From Mycolicibacterium diernhoferi (GTDB lineage: Bacteria; Actinomycetota; Actinomycetes; Mycobacteriales; Mycobacteriaceae), in the NCBI RefSeq assembly GCF_019456655.1, contig NZ_CP080332.1, forward strand, positions 5,766,001-5,830,000: a DNA stretch of 64,000 nucleotides, read 5' to 3'. The notes beneath the pieces were generated by a model. The model was given only the letters and a program-made list of their open reading frames with translations. It searched no databases and had not been told where the DNA came from. The position numbers were made by a program, and so were the translations under genes. Below, one piece after another: positions 53,191 to 62,478 of the stretch; within the stretch, counting starts at the first letter, position 1, and each line of letters starts with the position of its first letter.

Positions 53191-53964
53191 CTACTCCGGC
53201 GCCTCACCCGAAGAGTCGGCCGCACGTCTGGCCGCCTTCTCGGCGGCCTCCTCCATGTCCATCCGGTTCGCCTCGGCCAGCGTCGGCGCACCGCCACCCA
53301 ACCGGTGCGGAACCCAGAACTCGCCCTCCGGGTGCGGCCCGTAGGAGTCCTGCACCTGTTGCAGCAGATGCTGCATCCGGTGGTGCAGCAGCGCGGTCAG
53401 CTCGGCCGGCGGCAGGGTCGGGTAGATGGGTTCACCCACGGCGATCGAGATGGGCACCTTGGGCCGACGCATGTTGCGCGGTTGTCCCTTGGTCCAGATC
53501 CGCTGGGCGCCCCAGATGATGTGCGGGACGATCGGCACATCGGCCTCGATCGCCATTCGGGCCGCACCGGACTTGAAGTCCTTGATCTCGAAGCTGCGGC
53601 TGATGGTCGCCTCGGGGTACACCCCGACCAGCTCGCCGGCCCGCAGGGCCGCGACCGCCGCGGCGAACGAGTCGGCGCCGCTGGCACGATCCACCTCGAT
53701 GTGGCGCAGCTTGCGCATGATGGGGCCACCGATCTTGTGATCGAAGACCTCCTTCTTCGCCATGAAGCGGACCTTGCGCCCGCGCCCCTGCCGGTAGGCG
53801 GGCAGGCCGGCGAAGGTGAAGTCGAAGTAGCTGGTGTGATTGACGGCGATGACCGCCCCACCGGTCACCGGCAGGTTCTCCACCCCGGTCACGGTGAACT
53901 TCAATCCCTGCAGCCGCCACACCAGCCGGGCGGCTTGAATGACAGTCCCGTATACCGGCTCCAC
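53191..53964 (-). CDS. PlsC-type 1-acyl-glycerol-3-phosphate acyltransferase (Rv3816c-like)
   Basis: A 257-residue membrane-associated acyltransferase. The catalytic NHTSYFDF (H-x4-D) lies near residue 38 and the substrate-binding GVYPEATISR near residue 115, followed by VPIVPHIIWGAQRI. The GTG at 53964 opens VEPVYGTVI, aligning with the M. tuberculosis start. M. tuberculosis has three related genes in a row (Rv3814c-Rv3816c) at this place; here there is one. The 246 bases between this gene and the HAD gene hold nothing I recognise. Confidence 0.87.
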   Translation of the reverse strand: MEPVYGTVIQAARLVWRLQGLKFTVTGVENLPVTGGAVIAVNHTSYFDFTFAGLPAYRQGRGRKVRFMAKKEVFDHKIGGPIMRKLRHIEVDRASGADSFAAAVAALRAGELVGVYPEATISRSFEIKDFKSGAARMAIEADVPIVPHIIWGAQRIWTKGQPRNMRRPKVPISIAVGEPIYPTLPPAELTALLHHRMQHLLQQVQDSYGPHPEGEFWVPHRLGGGAPTLAEANRMDMEEAAEKAARRAADSSGEAPE

Positions 53965-54061
53965 ACGCCCCAGCCTAGTTCCACCGGCCCGCCTGAACGG
54001 AACGCAGCGCGCGCAGCGGCTAAACTCGTACCCGGACAACACCCCCTCAGGAAGGCTATTC

Positions 54062-55621
54062 GTGCAGGTCACAAGCGTCGGACACGCCGGTTTCCGGATT
54101 GATACGGAAGCCGGCAGCATCCTGTGCGACCCGTGGGTCAACCCGGCGTACTTCGCGTCCTGGTTCCCCTTCCCGGACAACAGCGAATTGGACTGGGCAG
54201 CGCTGGGCGACGTGGACTACCTCTACGTCAGCCACCTGCACAAGGACCACTTCGATCCGGCCCTGCTGCGCGCGCACGTCAACAAGGACGCCGTGGTGCT
54301 GCTGCCCGACTACCCGGTGCCGGACCTGCGCCGCGAGCTCGAGGCGCTGGGCTTCCACACCTTCGTGGAGACCACCGACTCGGTGAAGCAGCGGGTCTCC
54401 GGCCCCAAGGGCGACCTGGACGTGATGATCGTCGCACTGCGGGCCCCCGCCGACGGGCCCATCGGGGACTCCGGGCTGGTGGTGTCCGACGGCGTCACCA
54501 CCGCCTTCAACATGAACGACGCCCGGCCGATCGACCTGGACATGCTGGCAGCAGAGTTCGGTCACATCGACGTGCACATGCTGCAGTACTCGGGGGCCAT
54601 CTGGTACCCGATGGTCTACGACATGCCGGCGCGGGCCAAGGAGGCGTTCGGCGTCCAGAAACGCCAGCGCCAGATGGACCGCTGTCGCCAGTACATCGCC
54701 CAGGTCGGCGCCACCTGGGTGGTGCCCTCGGCCGGTCCGCCGTGCTTCCTGGACCCCGAACTGCGGGGGCTCAACGACGATCAGGGGGACCCGGCGAACA
54801 TCTTCCCCGACCAGATCGTCTTCCTCGAACAGATGCGCCGGCACGGCCACGACGGCGGCCTGCTGATGATCCCCGGGTCCACCGCAGATTTCACCGGTTC
54901 GGAACTCAACTCGCTGACGCACCCGGTGGCGGACCCGGAGGTCATCTTCACCACCGGCAAGGCCGACTACATCGAGGCGTACGCCCGGCGTCAGGCGCCG
55001 GTGCTGGCCGCCGAGAAGGCCGGCTGGGCGCCGGCCGAGGGGGAGCCCCAGCTGGAGTCCCTGCGCGCACTGTTCGAACCGATCATGCTGGCGTCCGACC
55101 AGATCTGCGACGGCATCGGCTACCCGGTCGAGCTGCGGTTGCGGGCCGGCGAGACTGTCGAGACCGTCGTCATCGATTTCCCGAAACGAGCTGTGCGCGA
55201 ACCTGTCCCCGACGAGAAGTTCCGCTATGGCTTCGAGATCCCTGCCGAGTTGGTGCGCACCGTCGTGCGTGACCGGGAACCCGACTGGGTGAACACCATC
55301 TTCCTGTCCACCCGGTTCAAGGCCTGGCGGGTGGGCGGTTACAACGAGTACCTCTACACCTTCTTCAAGTGCCTCACCGACGAACGGATCGCCTACGCCG
55401 ACGGCTGGTTCGCCGAGGCGCATGACGACAGCGCGTCGACGACGCTGGACGGCTGGGAGATCCAGCGCCGCTGCCCACACCTGAAGGCCGATCTGTCCAA
55501 GTTCGGCGTGGTGGAAGGCTCCACGCTGACCTGCAACCTGCACGGCTGGCAGTGGAACCTGGAGAACGGTCGTTGCCTGACCGCCAAGGGGCATCAGCTC
55601 AGGAGCACGAGGACGTCATGA
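54062..55621 (+). CDS. MBL-fold and Rieske [2Fe-2S] fusion protein (Rv3818-like)
   Basis: A 519-residue two-part protein. The N-terminal metallo-beta-lactamase-like domain has SHLHKDHFD near residue 60, giving the H-x-H-x-D-H metal site. The C-terminal 60 residues form a Rieske iron-sulfur domain with CPHLKADL and CNLHGWQW (C-x-H and C-x2-H). The combination recalls CMP-N-acetylneuraminate hydroxylases, where the Rieske part is N-terminal instead. No signal peptide. GTG 54062 has AGGAAGG 5 bases upstream and matches the M. tuberculosis start. Substrate unknown. The stop overlaps the next ATG. Confidence 0.9.
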   Translation: MQVTSVGHAGFRIDTEAGSILCDPWVNPAYFASWFPFPDNSELDWAALGDVDYLYVSHLHKDHFDPALLRAHVNKDAVVLLPDYPVPDLRRELEALGFHTFVETTDSVKQRVSGPKGDLDVMIVALRAPADGPIGDSGLVVSDGVTTAFNMNDARPIDLDMLAAEFGHIDVHMLQYSGAIWYPMVYDMPARAKEAFGVQKRQRQMDRCRQYIAQVGATWVVPSAGPPCFLDPELRGLNDDQGDPANIFPDQIVFLEQMRRHGHDGGLLMIPGSTADFTGSELNSLTHPVADPEVIFTTGKADYIEAYARRQAPVLAAEKAGWAPAEGEPQLESLRALFEPIMLASDQICDGIGYPVELRLRAGETVETVVIDFPKRAVREPVPDEKFRYGFEIPAELVRTVVRDREPDWVNTIFLSTRFKAWRVGGYNEYLYTFFKCLTDERIAYADGWFAEAHDDSASTTLDGWEIQRRCPHLKADLSKFGVVEGSTLTCNLHGWQWNLENGRCLTAKGHQLRSTRTS

Positions 55622-55953
55622 CCACGGCGGTGACGTACGACGACGGGCTGATCCAGCTGGATCGCCAAGCCCTGACGTTGCGCCGTTACCACTTCCCGTC
55701 GGGAACCTCGAAAATCATTCCGCTGCAGACCATCCGGGGCTATCGCGCCGAGACCATGGGGCTGGGGTTCGACCGCTTCCGGATCTGGGGACCCTCGGAT
55801 GACCCGCGCCGCTGGCTGCCACTCGATGTGTGGCGGCCGATCAAGTCCACACTGGTGGTGCTCGACGTCCCGGGCACCCGGCCCAGCCCGGCCTTCACCC
55901 CGCTGCGGGTCAAGGAATTCCTCGGCATCCTGGACACACTGCTCACCGACTAG
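55618..55953 (+). CDS. Conserved hypothetical protein (Rv3819-like)
   Basis: A 111-residue soluble protein with a beta-rich pattern, for example TLRRYHFPSGTSKIIPL and RFRIWGPSDDPRRWLPLD. I see no catalytic motif. The ATG overlaps the TGA of the MBL-Rieske gene (ATGA), so it is translationally coupled and probably assists that protein. Its stop overlaps the convergent MOSC gene by 4 bases. Confidence 0.8.
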   Translation: MTTAVTYDDGLIQLDRQALTLRRYHFPSGTSKIIPLQTIRGYRAETMGLGFDRFRIWGPSDDPRRWLPLDVWRPIKSTLVVLDVPGTRPSPAFTPLRVKEFLGILDTLLTD

Positions 55954-56939
55954 CGCGGGCGCAGTACCGTCGCCTCCAGCAGCGCCTGCGCGCCGCGGAT
56001 CGCGGACTTGCTCAGCGCTGTCGCGGTGCGCTGGAACACGTTGGGCGGCTTACACACCCGAACCTGCACCGGGTCGCCGACGCTGAGCACACCCGGGGTC
56101 GACACATCGGCGTAGACGCCCAGGAAACGGTCGGTGCGCTCGGCCAGCACCCTGGTCAGACCCTTGTCCAGCTCGATGCCGGGCTGCGGGCGGGTCGGCA
56201 CGACGCAGCGGATGGTCGGGATGGCGACCTTCAACCGGGCCGAACCGATACTCAATTCATTTCCCACCCAGTCGGTTTCGGGGAATTCCCGGCCACCCTC
56301 GGGAACGTCCACCAACACGTTCGGGCGGAACCTGCGCACATCGTAGGGAACCCCGTCGACGGACAGCTGGCGCAGGCTGGCGGTGCTCAGCAGGTGGACC
56401 GGGCTGAGGTCGGCGAAAGTGCCCGGCGGCGTGGAGAACCGGGCCAGCGTGATGATGTCCCTGGTCGAGAACACCGACGTGTCGGGCAGGTCTTCGGCCG
56501 CACCGAGCCCGAAATCCGAACGAATCTGGGCGGCCCGGTAATTGGAGAGCGCTTCGGAAACCGACATCCTGTGCTGGCTGGTGTCGGCCTGCGGGGGCAG
56601 CGCCACCAGCCGCATCTCCCGGCCCACCAGCTCGGACAGGGCCGTGTGCACGGCCGGGTCGTCACTGGTCAGTTCGCGGCCGTCCGGGAAGGTCACCGCC
56701 ACCGGTGGGACGTTGCCCGGGCCGGCCTGCGCAGCGGGTTCGGTGAGATAACGCGCCGAACACCCCAACAGCACCGGCACCCGACGGGCCGAGGCCGTCA
56801 CGCCCTTTTCCACGTCCCGGACCGCCCACAGCCGGTCCGCGTGTACCCCGCGGCGATCGATGCGCACCTGATCCACCCGGCCGCCACCCATCGACTTGAC
56901 CGGGAACCGCCAGAGTTCGCCCACCGTCGGCGTGGTCAC
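55950..56939 (-). CDS. MOSC-domain protein
   Basis: A 329-residue protein with an N-terminal beta-barrel MOSC_N region (VGELWRFPVKSMGG) and a C-terminal MOSC domain containing the conserved cysteine in IPTIRCVVPTRPQ near residue 245. MOSC proteins bind molybdenum cofactor and carry its terminal sulfur; the C-terminus of eukaryotic Moco sulfurase and YcbX are relatives. The specific partner is unknown. No membrane segments. Confidence 0.87.
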   Translation of the reverse strand: MTTPTVGELWRFPVKSMGGGRVDQVRIDRRGVHADRLWAVRDVEKGVTASARRVPVLLGCSARYLTEPAAQAGPGNVPPVAVTFPDGRELTSDDPAVHTALSELVGREMRLVALPPQADTSQHRMSVSEALSNYRAAQIRSDFGLGAAEDLPDTSVFSTRDIITLARFSTPPGTFADLSPVHLLSTASLRQLSVDGVPYDVRRFRPNVLVDVPEGGREFPETDWVGNELSIGSARLKVAIPTIRCVVPTRPQPGIELDKGLTRVLAERTDRFLGVYADVSTPGVLSVGDPVQVRVCKPPNVFQRTATALSKSAIRGAQALLEATVLRPR

Positions 56940-56947
56940 CCGAGGCC

Positions 56948-57751
56948 CTAACCCGAAACCGTCTGCCGCAGTTCCGAAATCGCATCCGATGCGGTGTCGT
57001 ACACCCGCACGACCGCCTCGTCACCGGGAGACAGGTAGGTGGATTCACCCAGTGCGGTGTAGCGGGTGGCGCCGATACCGATCAGGACCCGTTCCGGATG
57101 ACCGGCAGCGACCATCAGTGCGCCGACGTCCTCCAGCGGTGTGTCCGGCGATCCCTTCTGGTTGTCCAGCCGCTCGGTGATCCAGTCCAGCAGCACCTCG
57201 CCGTAGTAGGAGTAACCGAGCAGCGGGCTGTCCACCCCGTACTCGCGCTGCTGCCCATCGGCACCGTGCAGGTAGCAGACCAGCCGCAGGGTGGCCGTCG
57301 GACCGTCCGGCGTCAGATCGCTGGCTTCGAAGAACTGCCGCGCAACACCTTTGGAGGCCGGGCCCCAGTTCTTCTTGTAGCTGATCTTCGGCGCTCCCGG
57401 ACGCCGGATCGAGCAGTCATTGAACGCGCCGAGCGCGAACGGTTGCAGCGAGACGACCGTGTCGCCCTGCCACTTCACCTCACAGGCCAGCCCGACCTCG
57501 GGCTCGATCTGCAGATTCAGCGGAGTGTCGCTGGCCGGCAGCGTGATCGTGTCCTGGGAGAGCGGGAATTCGCCGAGGAAGGTGTCATTGCCCGGGGCAT
57601 ACCAGGGGAAGATGCCCTTGGGGGCCGATCCCTGGGAGGTGACATTCACGAAATCGTCTGCCTCCCCGGCCTGTTCGAGGTGACCTGCGAAGTTGCCCGC
57701 CACCCCGAAACCGAACCAGGAGCGGAGTTCGTCGAGCTCGATGTCGATCAT
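56948..57751 (-). CDS. Conserved protein, DUF5718-like
   Basis: A 267-residue soluble protein starting with FGFGVAGNFAGHLEQAGEA. APKGIFPWYAPG and EPEVGLACEVKW are suggestive of a fumarylacetoacetate-hydrolase-like fold, with acidic residues where that fold binds metal. I associate the N-terminus with DUF5718 from memory. Enzymatic role unknown. It lies 8 bases upstream of the MOSC gene in the same direction and 14 bases after the large regulator. Confidence 0.65.
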   Translation of the reverse strand: MIDIELDELRSWFGFGVAGNFAGHLEQAGEADDFVNVTSQGSAPKGIFPWYAPGNDTFLGEFPLSQDTITLPASDTPLNLQIEPEVGLACEVKWQGDTVVSLQPFALGAFNDCSIRRPGAPKISYKKNWGPASKGVARQFFEASDLTPDGPTATLRLVCYLHGADGQQREYGVDSPLLGYSYYGEVLLDWITERLDNQKGSPDTPLEDVGALMVAAGHPERVLIGIGATRYTALGESTYLSPGDEAVVRVYDTASDAISELRQTVSG

Positions 57752-57765
57752 GCTGCAACCCTACG

Positions 57766-60700
57766 TCAGTCGATGAACGCCAGGGCCTCATTGGCCAGCC
57801 GCTCGCGCAGCACCGCCGCGGCCGCCCGGTACTCGCGCGCCTCATCCGGGCGGCCCAGCGCGTCGGCGGCCACCGCCAGCGCCTCGTCGACGGGACCGAG
57901 CATCAGCCCGTCCACCCCGAGCCCCGCGATCTGACCGGAGTACTTGACGAGTTCGGCGGCCCGTGCCGCGGTCTCCTCGACATCACCCAGCGCCGCCGCG
58001 GCGTTCACCCGCAACACCGTGTAGGGCACCCAGAAGTACGACCGCTCGATCGGGCGGCGCTCGCGCCACAGCTGTTCGGCCTCGGCGCCGCGACCGCGGG
58101 CGATCAGCGCCAGTACCGCGGCGTCCAGCGCCGCGACGGACACCTCCCGGTAGAAGTACAGCAACTCGTCGGCCAACTGCCCCAGGTCACCCAGGCAGAA
58201 CTCGCCGGTCACCCGCCCGACCATGGCCAGCTTGGCGCCGTTGGCGGCGCCGTTCTCCACCATCCGTGCGGCCAGATCGGTGTAGGCGTGCACCGCTTCG
58301 TCCAACCGGCCTGCCAGCAGATACATCCGGGCCCGGAACAGTCCGAGCATGCCCAGCAGATGTACCAGCTGGCCGGTGCCGGCCCGGGCCACCGCGAGAT
58401 CGGCGTGCCGCTTGGCCGTGGCCAGATCGCTGCGCTGTCCGGCCGCCAACGACAGCAGCCAGTGCCCGACGGCCTGATAGTCGGCCTGCTCGGTGGACTC
58501 CGCGGCGCTCAACAGTTCCGCGGCCAGCGATTCGCGCTCGAAGTCGAGATCGGGGCCCAGCGCGCAGTAGGCCCGGACGTTGAGCGCGGTGCACAGCAAC
58601 CGGCCGGTGGATTCCGGCCGTTCGGCGTGCGCCTGACGCGCCAGCTCCAGCAGTTCGGTACTGGCCGCCAGCGCGCCCTCCGGATCGGCGCCCTCCAACT
58701 CCACGAACAGGGCCTTGAGCAACCGGATCCGGTCGGCCACGGTGATTCCGGTCGCCGCACCGTCGGCCAGTACCCGGCGCAGCAGCGTGATCATCTGGTT
58801 GTCGGACTCGTCGTACTCGCGGTCGCGCCACACCAGCGGGGTGTCCCATGCGGTGAGCACCCGCACCGTCAGGTCGTCGCGCGACTTGCCGGTCAACAGC
58901 TGCAGGGCGCCCTTGCACTCCAGCCGCGCCGCGACCGCGTCACCCGACTGGGCGAGCGCCGCGATCAGCCCGCAGCGCGCCTCGATCTCGCGGTCCAGCG
59001 CGTCCGAGCCGCCCGCCAGTTCCAGCATCTGCAGCACCGCGCGCCACTGCCGGACGGCCTCGGCGTGCGCGCCGACCGCACCCGCCTCCTGTGCCGCGAC
59101 GGTGGCGAAAAGAGCTGCGCCAGAGGCGGTCTCCTCGGTGGCGGCGGCGACGGCGTGATAGGCCAGGGTGGCTGCGTCGACGGACCTGCCCGGGGCACGC
59201 AACAGGTCGAGCACCTCGCCGTGCCACCGCGACCGGCGCAGTTTGGAGATGTCCTCGTACAGCGTGTCGCGGACCAGACCGTGGGCAAACCGCAGCCGGC
59301 GCGGTTCGGGTTCGTCGAGCAGGCCCAGCAGGACGGCCGGTTCCAGCGCGTCGAGCAGCTCGTCGGGATCGCTGCGCGCCAGTTCGGCGAGCAGGTCGAC
59401 GTCGATGTCGTGACCCAGCACGGCCGCCCGGCGCAGGGCGGTGACGGTCTGGTCCGGCAGCCGGGCCAGGCGCCGGCGCATCACGTCGCGCACCCCGACC
59501 GGCACCGAGGCACGCACCGCGGCCGGTCCCTCCGCGGCGATGAGGCGGGCCAGCTCCCGGACGAACAGCGGGTTGCCGCCGGTGCGTTCGCGCAGCAGCC
59601 GCAGCACCTCGCCACTGGCCGAGGTGAGCCCACAGTCGGCGGCCAGCGCCGCGGTGGCCGCACTGTCCAGGCCGTCGAGTTCCAGGTGCGCCGCGGTGCG
59701 CACGGTCAGCGCCGCCCGGGCCACCTCCAGTTCACCGCGGTCCTCGGACGGGCGGTAGGTCCCGATGACCAGGACCCGGCAGTCGCCGATGCGGTCGGCC
59801 ACCAGGCGCAGCAGCTCCAGGGTGAGGCCGTCGGTGCGGTGCAGATCGTCGAGGACCACGGCCAGCGGCCGGCGGCGGGCCACCGCGGTCAGCACATCGG
59901 TCACCGCCTGGCCCAGCCAGAACGTGCCGGGCCCGGCGGCTCCACCCTCGTGCAGCAGCGGGGCCAGCGCCTGGCGGTCGGTCACCTCGGCGGCGTGGTG
60001 GTCGGAGGCGATGAGATCACGCAGCACCTCGGTCCAGGCCCAGCCCGCCGGGGCGCCGTCGACCTCCGGGCAGCGGCCCGCCACGATGCGCCAGCCCGAG
60101 GCGCGCAGCCGGTCCGCCGCGACGCCGGCCAGGGTGGTCTTACCCGAGCCCGCCTCGCCGCCGATCCACACCACCGTGGCGCCGTCGGGGGTGTCGCTGC
60201 GCGCCGCGGCCTCGATGGCCGCGAGTTCCCCGGCACGGCCGTAGGCCGTGTGGTCCGGCCCGGTGCGCACCGCCTCCGGCACTGCCTGCTGCGGAACCGG
60301 TTGCGCCCGAGCAGGTTCCAGATGTTCGGCGTGGTGCAGGATATCGCTTTCCAGATCACGCAGGGCCCGTCCGGGTTCCAGCCCCAGCTCACCGATGAGG
60401 TGTTCCCTGATGCGCCGCAACACATCCAGCGCATCGGATTGGCGGCCCGACCGGTACAGCGCGGTGGCCAGCAGTGCGGCGGCGGACTCCCGCTCGGGGC
60501 ACCCGCGCATGTGCCGCTCCAGTGCGGCCACCGCGGAGCCGTACCGGCCCAGTTCCACGAGCGCGGCGGCGCGGTACTCCACCGCCGCGAGCCGCAGTTC
60601 GGTCAGCCGGGCCACCTCCGGGGCGGCCCACAGCGCGTCACCGAACTCCGCGAACGGTTCACCCGACCACTCGGCCAGCGCCTCGTCCAGCAGAGCCAGT

Positions 60701-61086
60701 CGCCGTTTTGGGTCGGGATCATCATAGGCTGCAACAACTTTGGATTCGAAACGCCACGAGTCCACAGCCTCGAGTGGAAGTTTCAGGCAGTACCCGGGGG
60801 CCACGCTGACCAGGATGCGCGCCGGTGTGCCGCGGTGGCGCCCCGGCTCCAGTCCGCGGCGCAGATGCGAGACGTAGACCTGCAACGCTGCCAACGCCTT
60901 CGGGGGCGGCTCACCCTGCCACAGGTCGTCGATCAACCGGTCCACCGACACCGTGTGGCCGTGCTCCACGACCAGCCGGGCCAGCAGCGCACGCTGCAGC
61001 CGGGATCCCAGATCCACCTGCCCGGTGCCGGAGAATGCCTGCACGGCCCCCAGCACCGTCACCCGCACCGCAGCATCCCTCGACAT
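57766..61086 (-). CDS. Large BTAD/AAA transcriptional regulator (SARP/AfsR type)
   Basis: A 1106-residue regulator. The N-terminal OmpR-like winged helix (about residues 8-85; TVLGAVQAF, LIDDLWQGEPPPKALAALQVYVSHLR) is followed by a BTAD helical domain (about 95-240). An AAA/NB-ARC-like ATPase module follows, with Walker A GGEAGSGKTT near residue 310 and a Walker B-like LAVVLDDLHR near 395. The remaining 600 residues are helical repeats of TPR type. Such proteins bind direct repeats and activate secondary-metabolite or wall genes when bound to ATP. No biosynthetic cluster lies beside it; targets are unknown. ATG 61086 precedes the first conserved strand. Confidence 0.85.
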   Translation of the reverse strand: MSRDAAVRVTVLGAVQAFSGTGQVDLGSRLQRALLARLVVEHGHTVSVDRLIDDLWQGEPPPKALAALQVYVSHLRRGLEPGRHRGTPARILVSVAPGYCLKLPLEAVDSWRFESKVVAAYDDPDPKRRLALLDEALAEWSGEPFAEFGDALWAAPEVARLTELRLAAVEYRAAALVELGRYGSAVAALERHMRGCPERESAAALLATALYRSGRQSDALDVLRRIREHLIGELGLEPGRALRDLESDILHHAEHLEPARAQPVPQQAVPEAVRTGPDHTAYGRAGELAAIEAAARSDTPDGATVVWIGGEAGSGKTTLAGVAADRLRASGWRIVAGRCPEVDGAPAGWAWTEVLRDLIASDHHAAEVTDRQALAPLLHEGGAAGPGTFWLGQAVTDVLTAVARRRPLAVVLDDLHRTDGLTLELLRLVADRIGDCRVLVIGTYRPSEDRGELEVARAALTVRTAAHLELDGLDSAATAALAADCGLTSASGEVLRLLRERTGGNPLFVRELARLIAAEGPAAVRASVPVGVRDVMRRRLARLPDQTVTALRRAAVLGHDIDVDLLAELARSDPDELLDALEPAVLLGLLDEPEPRRLRFAHGLVRDTLYEDISKLRRSRWHGEVLDLLRAPGRSVDAATLAYHAVAAATEETASGAALFATVAAQEAGAVGAHAEAVRQWRAVLQMLELAGGSDALDREIEARCGLIAALAQSGDAVAARLECKGALQLLTGKSRDDLTVRVLTAWDTPLVWRDREYDESDNQMITLLRRVLADGAATGITVADRIRLLKALFVELEGADPEGALAASTELLELARQAHAERPESTGRLLCTALNVRAYCALGPDLDFERESLAAELLSAAESTEQADYQAVGHWLLSLAAGQRSDLATAKRHADLAVARAGTGQLVHLLGMLGLFRARMYLLAGRLDEAVHAYTDLAARMVENGAANGAKLAMVGRVTGEFCLGDLGQLADELLYFYREVSVAALDAAVLALIARGRGAEAEQLWRERRPIERSYFWVPYTVLRVNAAAALGDVEETAARAAELVKYSGQIAGLGVDGLMLGPVDEALAVAADALGRPDEAREYRAAAAVLRERLANEALAFID

Positions 61087-61105
61087 GTGCCCGCCGCGGT
61101 GCTGG

Positions 61106-62365
61106 TTAGTTTCCGGGCTCCAGCACCGAGGCGCCGACGAACGGCACCAGGGCATCGGGTACCCGCACGCTGCCGTCGGGCTGCTGATGGTTCTCCAGGA
61201 TCGCCACCAGCCAGCGGGTGGTGGCCAAGGTCCCGTTCAGCGTCGCGGCGATCTGTGGCTTGCCGTTCTCATCGCGGTAGCGGGTGGACAGCCGGCGGGC
61301 CTGGAACGTCGAGCAGTTCGAGGTCGACGTCAACTCCCGATAGGTGCCCTGGGTGGGCACCCAGGCCTCGCAGTCGAACTTGCGCGCCGCCGAGGAGCCC
61401 AGGTCTCCGGCGGCGACGTCGATCACCCGGTAGGGCACCTCGATGGCGGCCAACATCTCGCGCTGCCACCCGAGCAGGCGCTGATGTTCGTCCTCGGCGT
61501 CTTCGGGCTTGCAGTAGACGAAGGCCTCGACCTTGTCGAACTGGTGCACCCGGATGATGCCGCGGGTGTCCTTGCCGTAGCTGCCGGCCTCCCGGCGGAA
61601 GCAGGAGGACCAGCCCGCGTAGCGCTTCGGTCCCGCCGACAGATCGAGGATCTCGTCGCTGTGATAGCCGGCCAACGGCACCTCCGAGGTGCCGACCAGA
61701 TAGAGGTCGTCATCATCGAGGTGATAGATCTCGTCGGCGTGCGAGCCCAGGAATCCGGTGCCCGCCATGACTTCCGGACGTACCAGCACCGGCGGGATCA
61801 TCAGCGTGAAGCCGTTCGCGGTGGCCTTCTGCACCGCCAACTGCAGCAGTCCGAGCTGCAGCAGCGCGCCCTGTCCGGTCAGGAAGTAGAAGCGTGACCC
61901 GGAGACCTTGGCGCCGCGTTCCATGTCGATCAGGCCGAGCGCCTCGCCCAGCTCGAGGTGGTCGCGCGGATTCTCCATGGCCCGCGGCTCACCGACGGTG
62001 TCCAGCAGGGTGAAGTCCTGTTCACCGCCGGCGGGCACCCCGTCGACGATGACGTTGGAGACCGCCATGTGCGCCGCGGTGAACGCGGCCTCGGCCTCGG
62101 CCTGCTCGACTTCGGCCGCCTTGACCTCGTCGGCGAGTTCCTTGGCGCGGGCCAACAGCCCGGGACGCTCGTCCGGGGAGGCCTTGCCGACGAGCTTGCT
62201 GGCCGCCTTCTGTTCGGCCCGCAGGGTGTCGGCGGCCGAGATGGCCGCTCGGCGGGCGGCGTCGGCGTCCAGCAGAGCGTCCACCCGGCCCGGGTCCTCG
62301 CCGCGGGCGCGCTGGGAGGCGCGCACCAGATCGGGGTCGTCACGCAGCAGCTTCAGGTCGATCAC
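61106..62365 (-). CDS. serS: Seryl-tRNA synthetase
   Basis: A 419-residue class II aminoacyl-tRNA synthetase, the same length as the M. tuberculosis enzyme. The N-terminal coiled-coil arm (about residues 28-105, rich in Ala/Glu/Arg) reaches the long variable arm of tRNA-Ser. Motif 2 is [15 protein letters not shown] near residue 260, and motif 3 is [15 protein letters not shown] near residue 385. The GTG at 62365 begins with the usual [12 protein letters not shown]. Divergent from the septum-type gene. Confidence 0.95.
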   Translation of the reverse strand: MIDLKLLRDDPDLVRASQRARGEDPGRVDALLDADAARRAAISAADTLRAEQKAASKLVGKASPDERPGLLARAKELADEVKAAEVEQAEAEAAFTAAHMAVSNVIVDGVPAGGEQDFTLLDTVGEPRAMENPRDHLELGEALGLIDMERGAKVSGSRFYFLTGQGALLQLGLLQLAVQKATANGFTLMIPPVLVRPEVMAGTGFLGSHADEIYHLDDDDLYLVGTSEVPLAGYHSDEILDLSAGPKRYAGWSSCFRREAGSYGKDTRGIIRVHQFDKVEAFVYCKPEDAEDEHQRLLGWQREMLAAIEVPYRVIDVAAGDLGSSAARKFDCEAWVPTQGTYRELTSTSNCSTFQARRLSTRYRDENGKPQIAATLNGTLATTRWLVAILENHQQPDGSVRVPDALVPFVGASVLEPGN

Positions 62366-62427
62366 GGCGGTAACCCTACTTGCGTTGCGGTCGACCAGCC
62401 TGCGCGGGCCACAACCGCATAACGTTA

Positions 62428-62468
62428 CAAGTGCATCACTTGTCACACATCGTGACACGCCTGTCACA
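62428..62468. promoter_or_regulatory. Cluster of inverted repeats between serS and the septum-type gene
   Basis: CAAGTG-CAT-CACTTG (62428-62442) is an exact palindrome with a 3-base spacer. It is joined directly to TGTCAC-ACATC-GTGACA (62441-62457) and a third TGTCACA at 62462-62468. The cluster ends 10 bases before the ATG at 62479, so it would overlap promoter or leader. A candidate binding site for an unknown regulator. Confidence 0.4.
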
Positions 62469-62478
62469 ATGGGAGGCG

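Noticed and set aside
62366..62478. T-box leader or tRNA gene near serS
   Set aside because: No T-box core sequence and no cloverleaf could be drawn in this short intergenic region.
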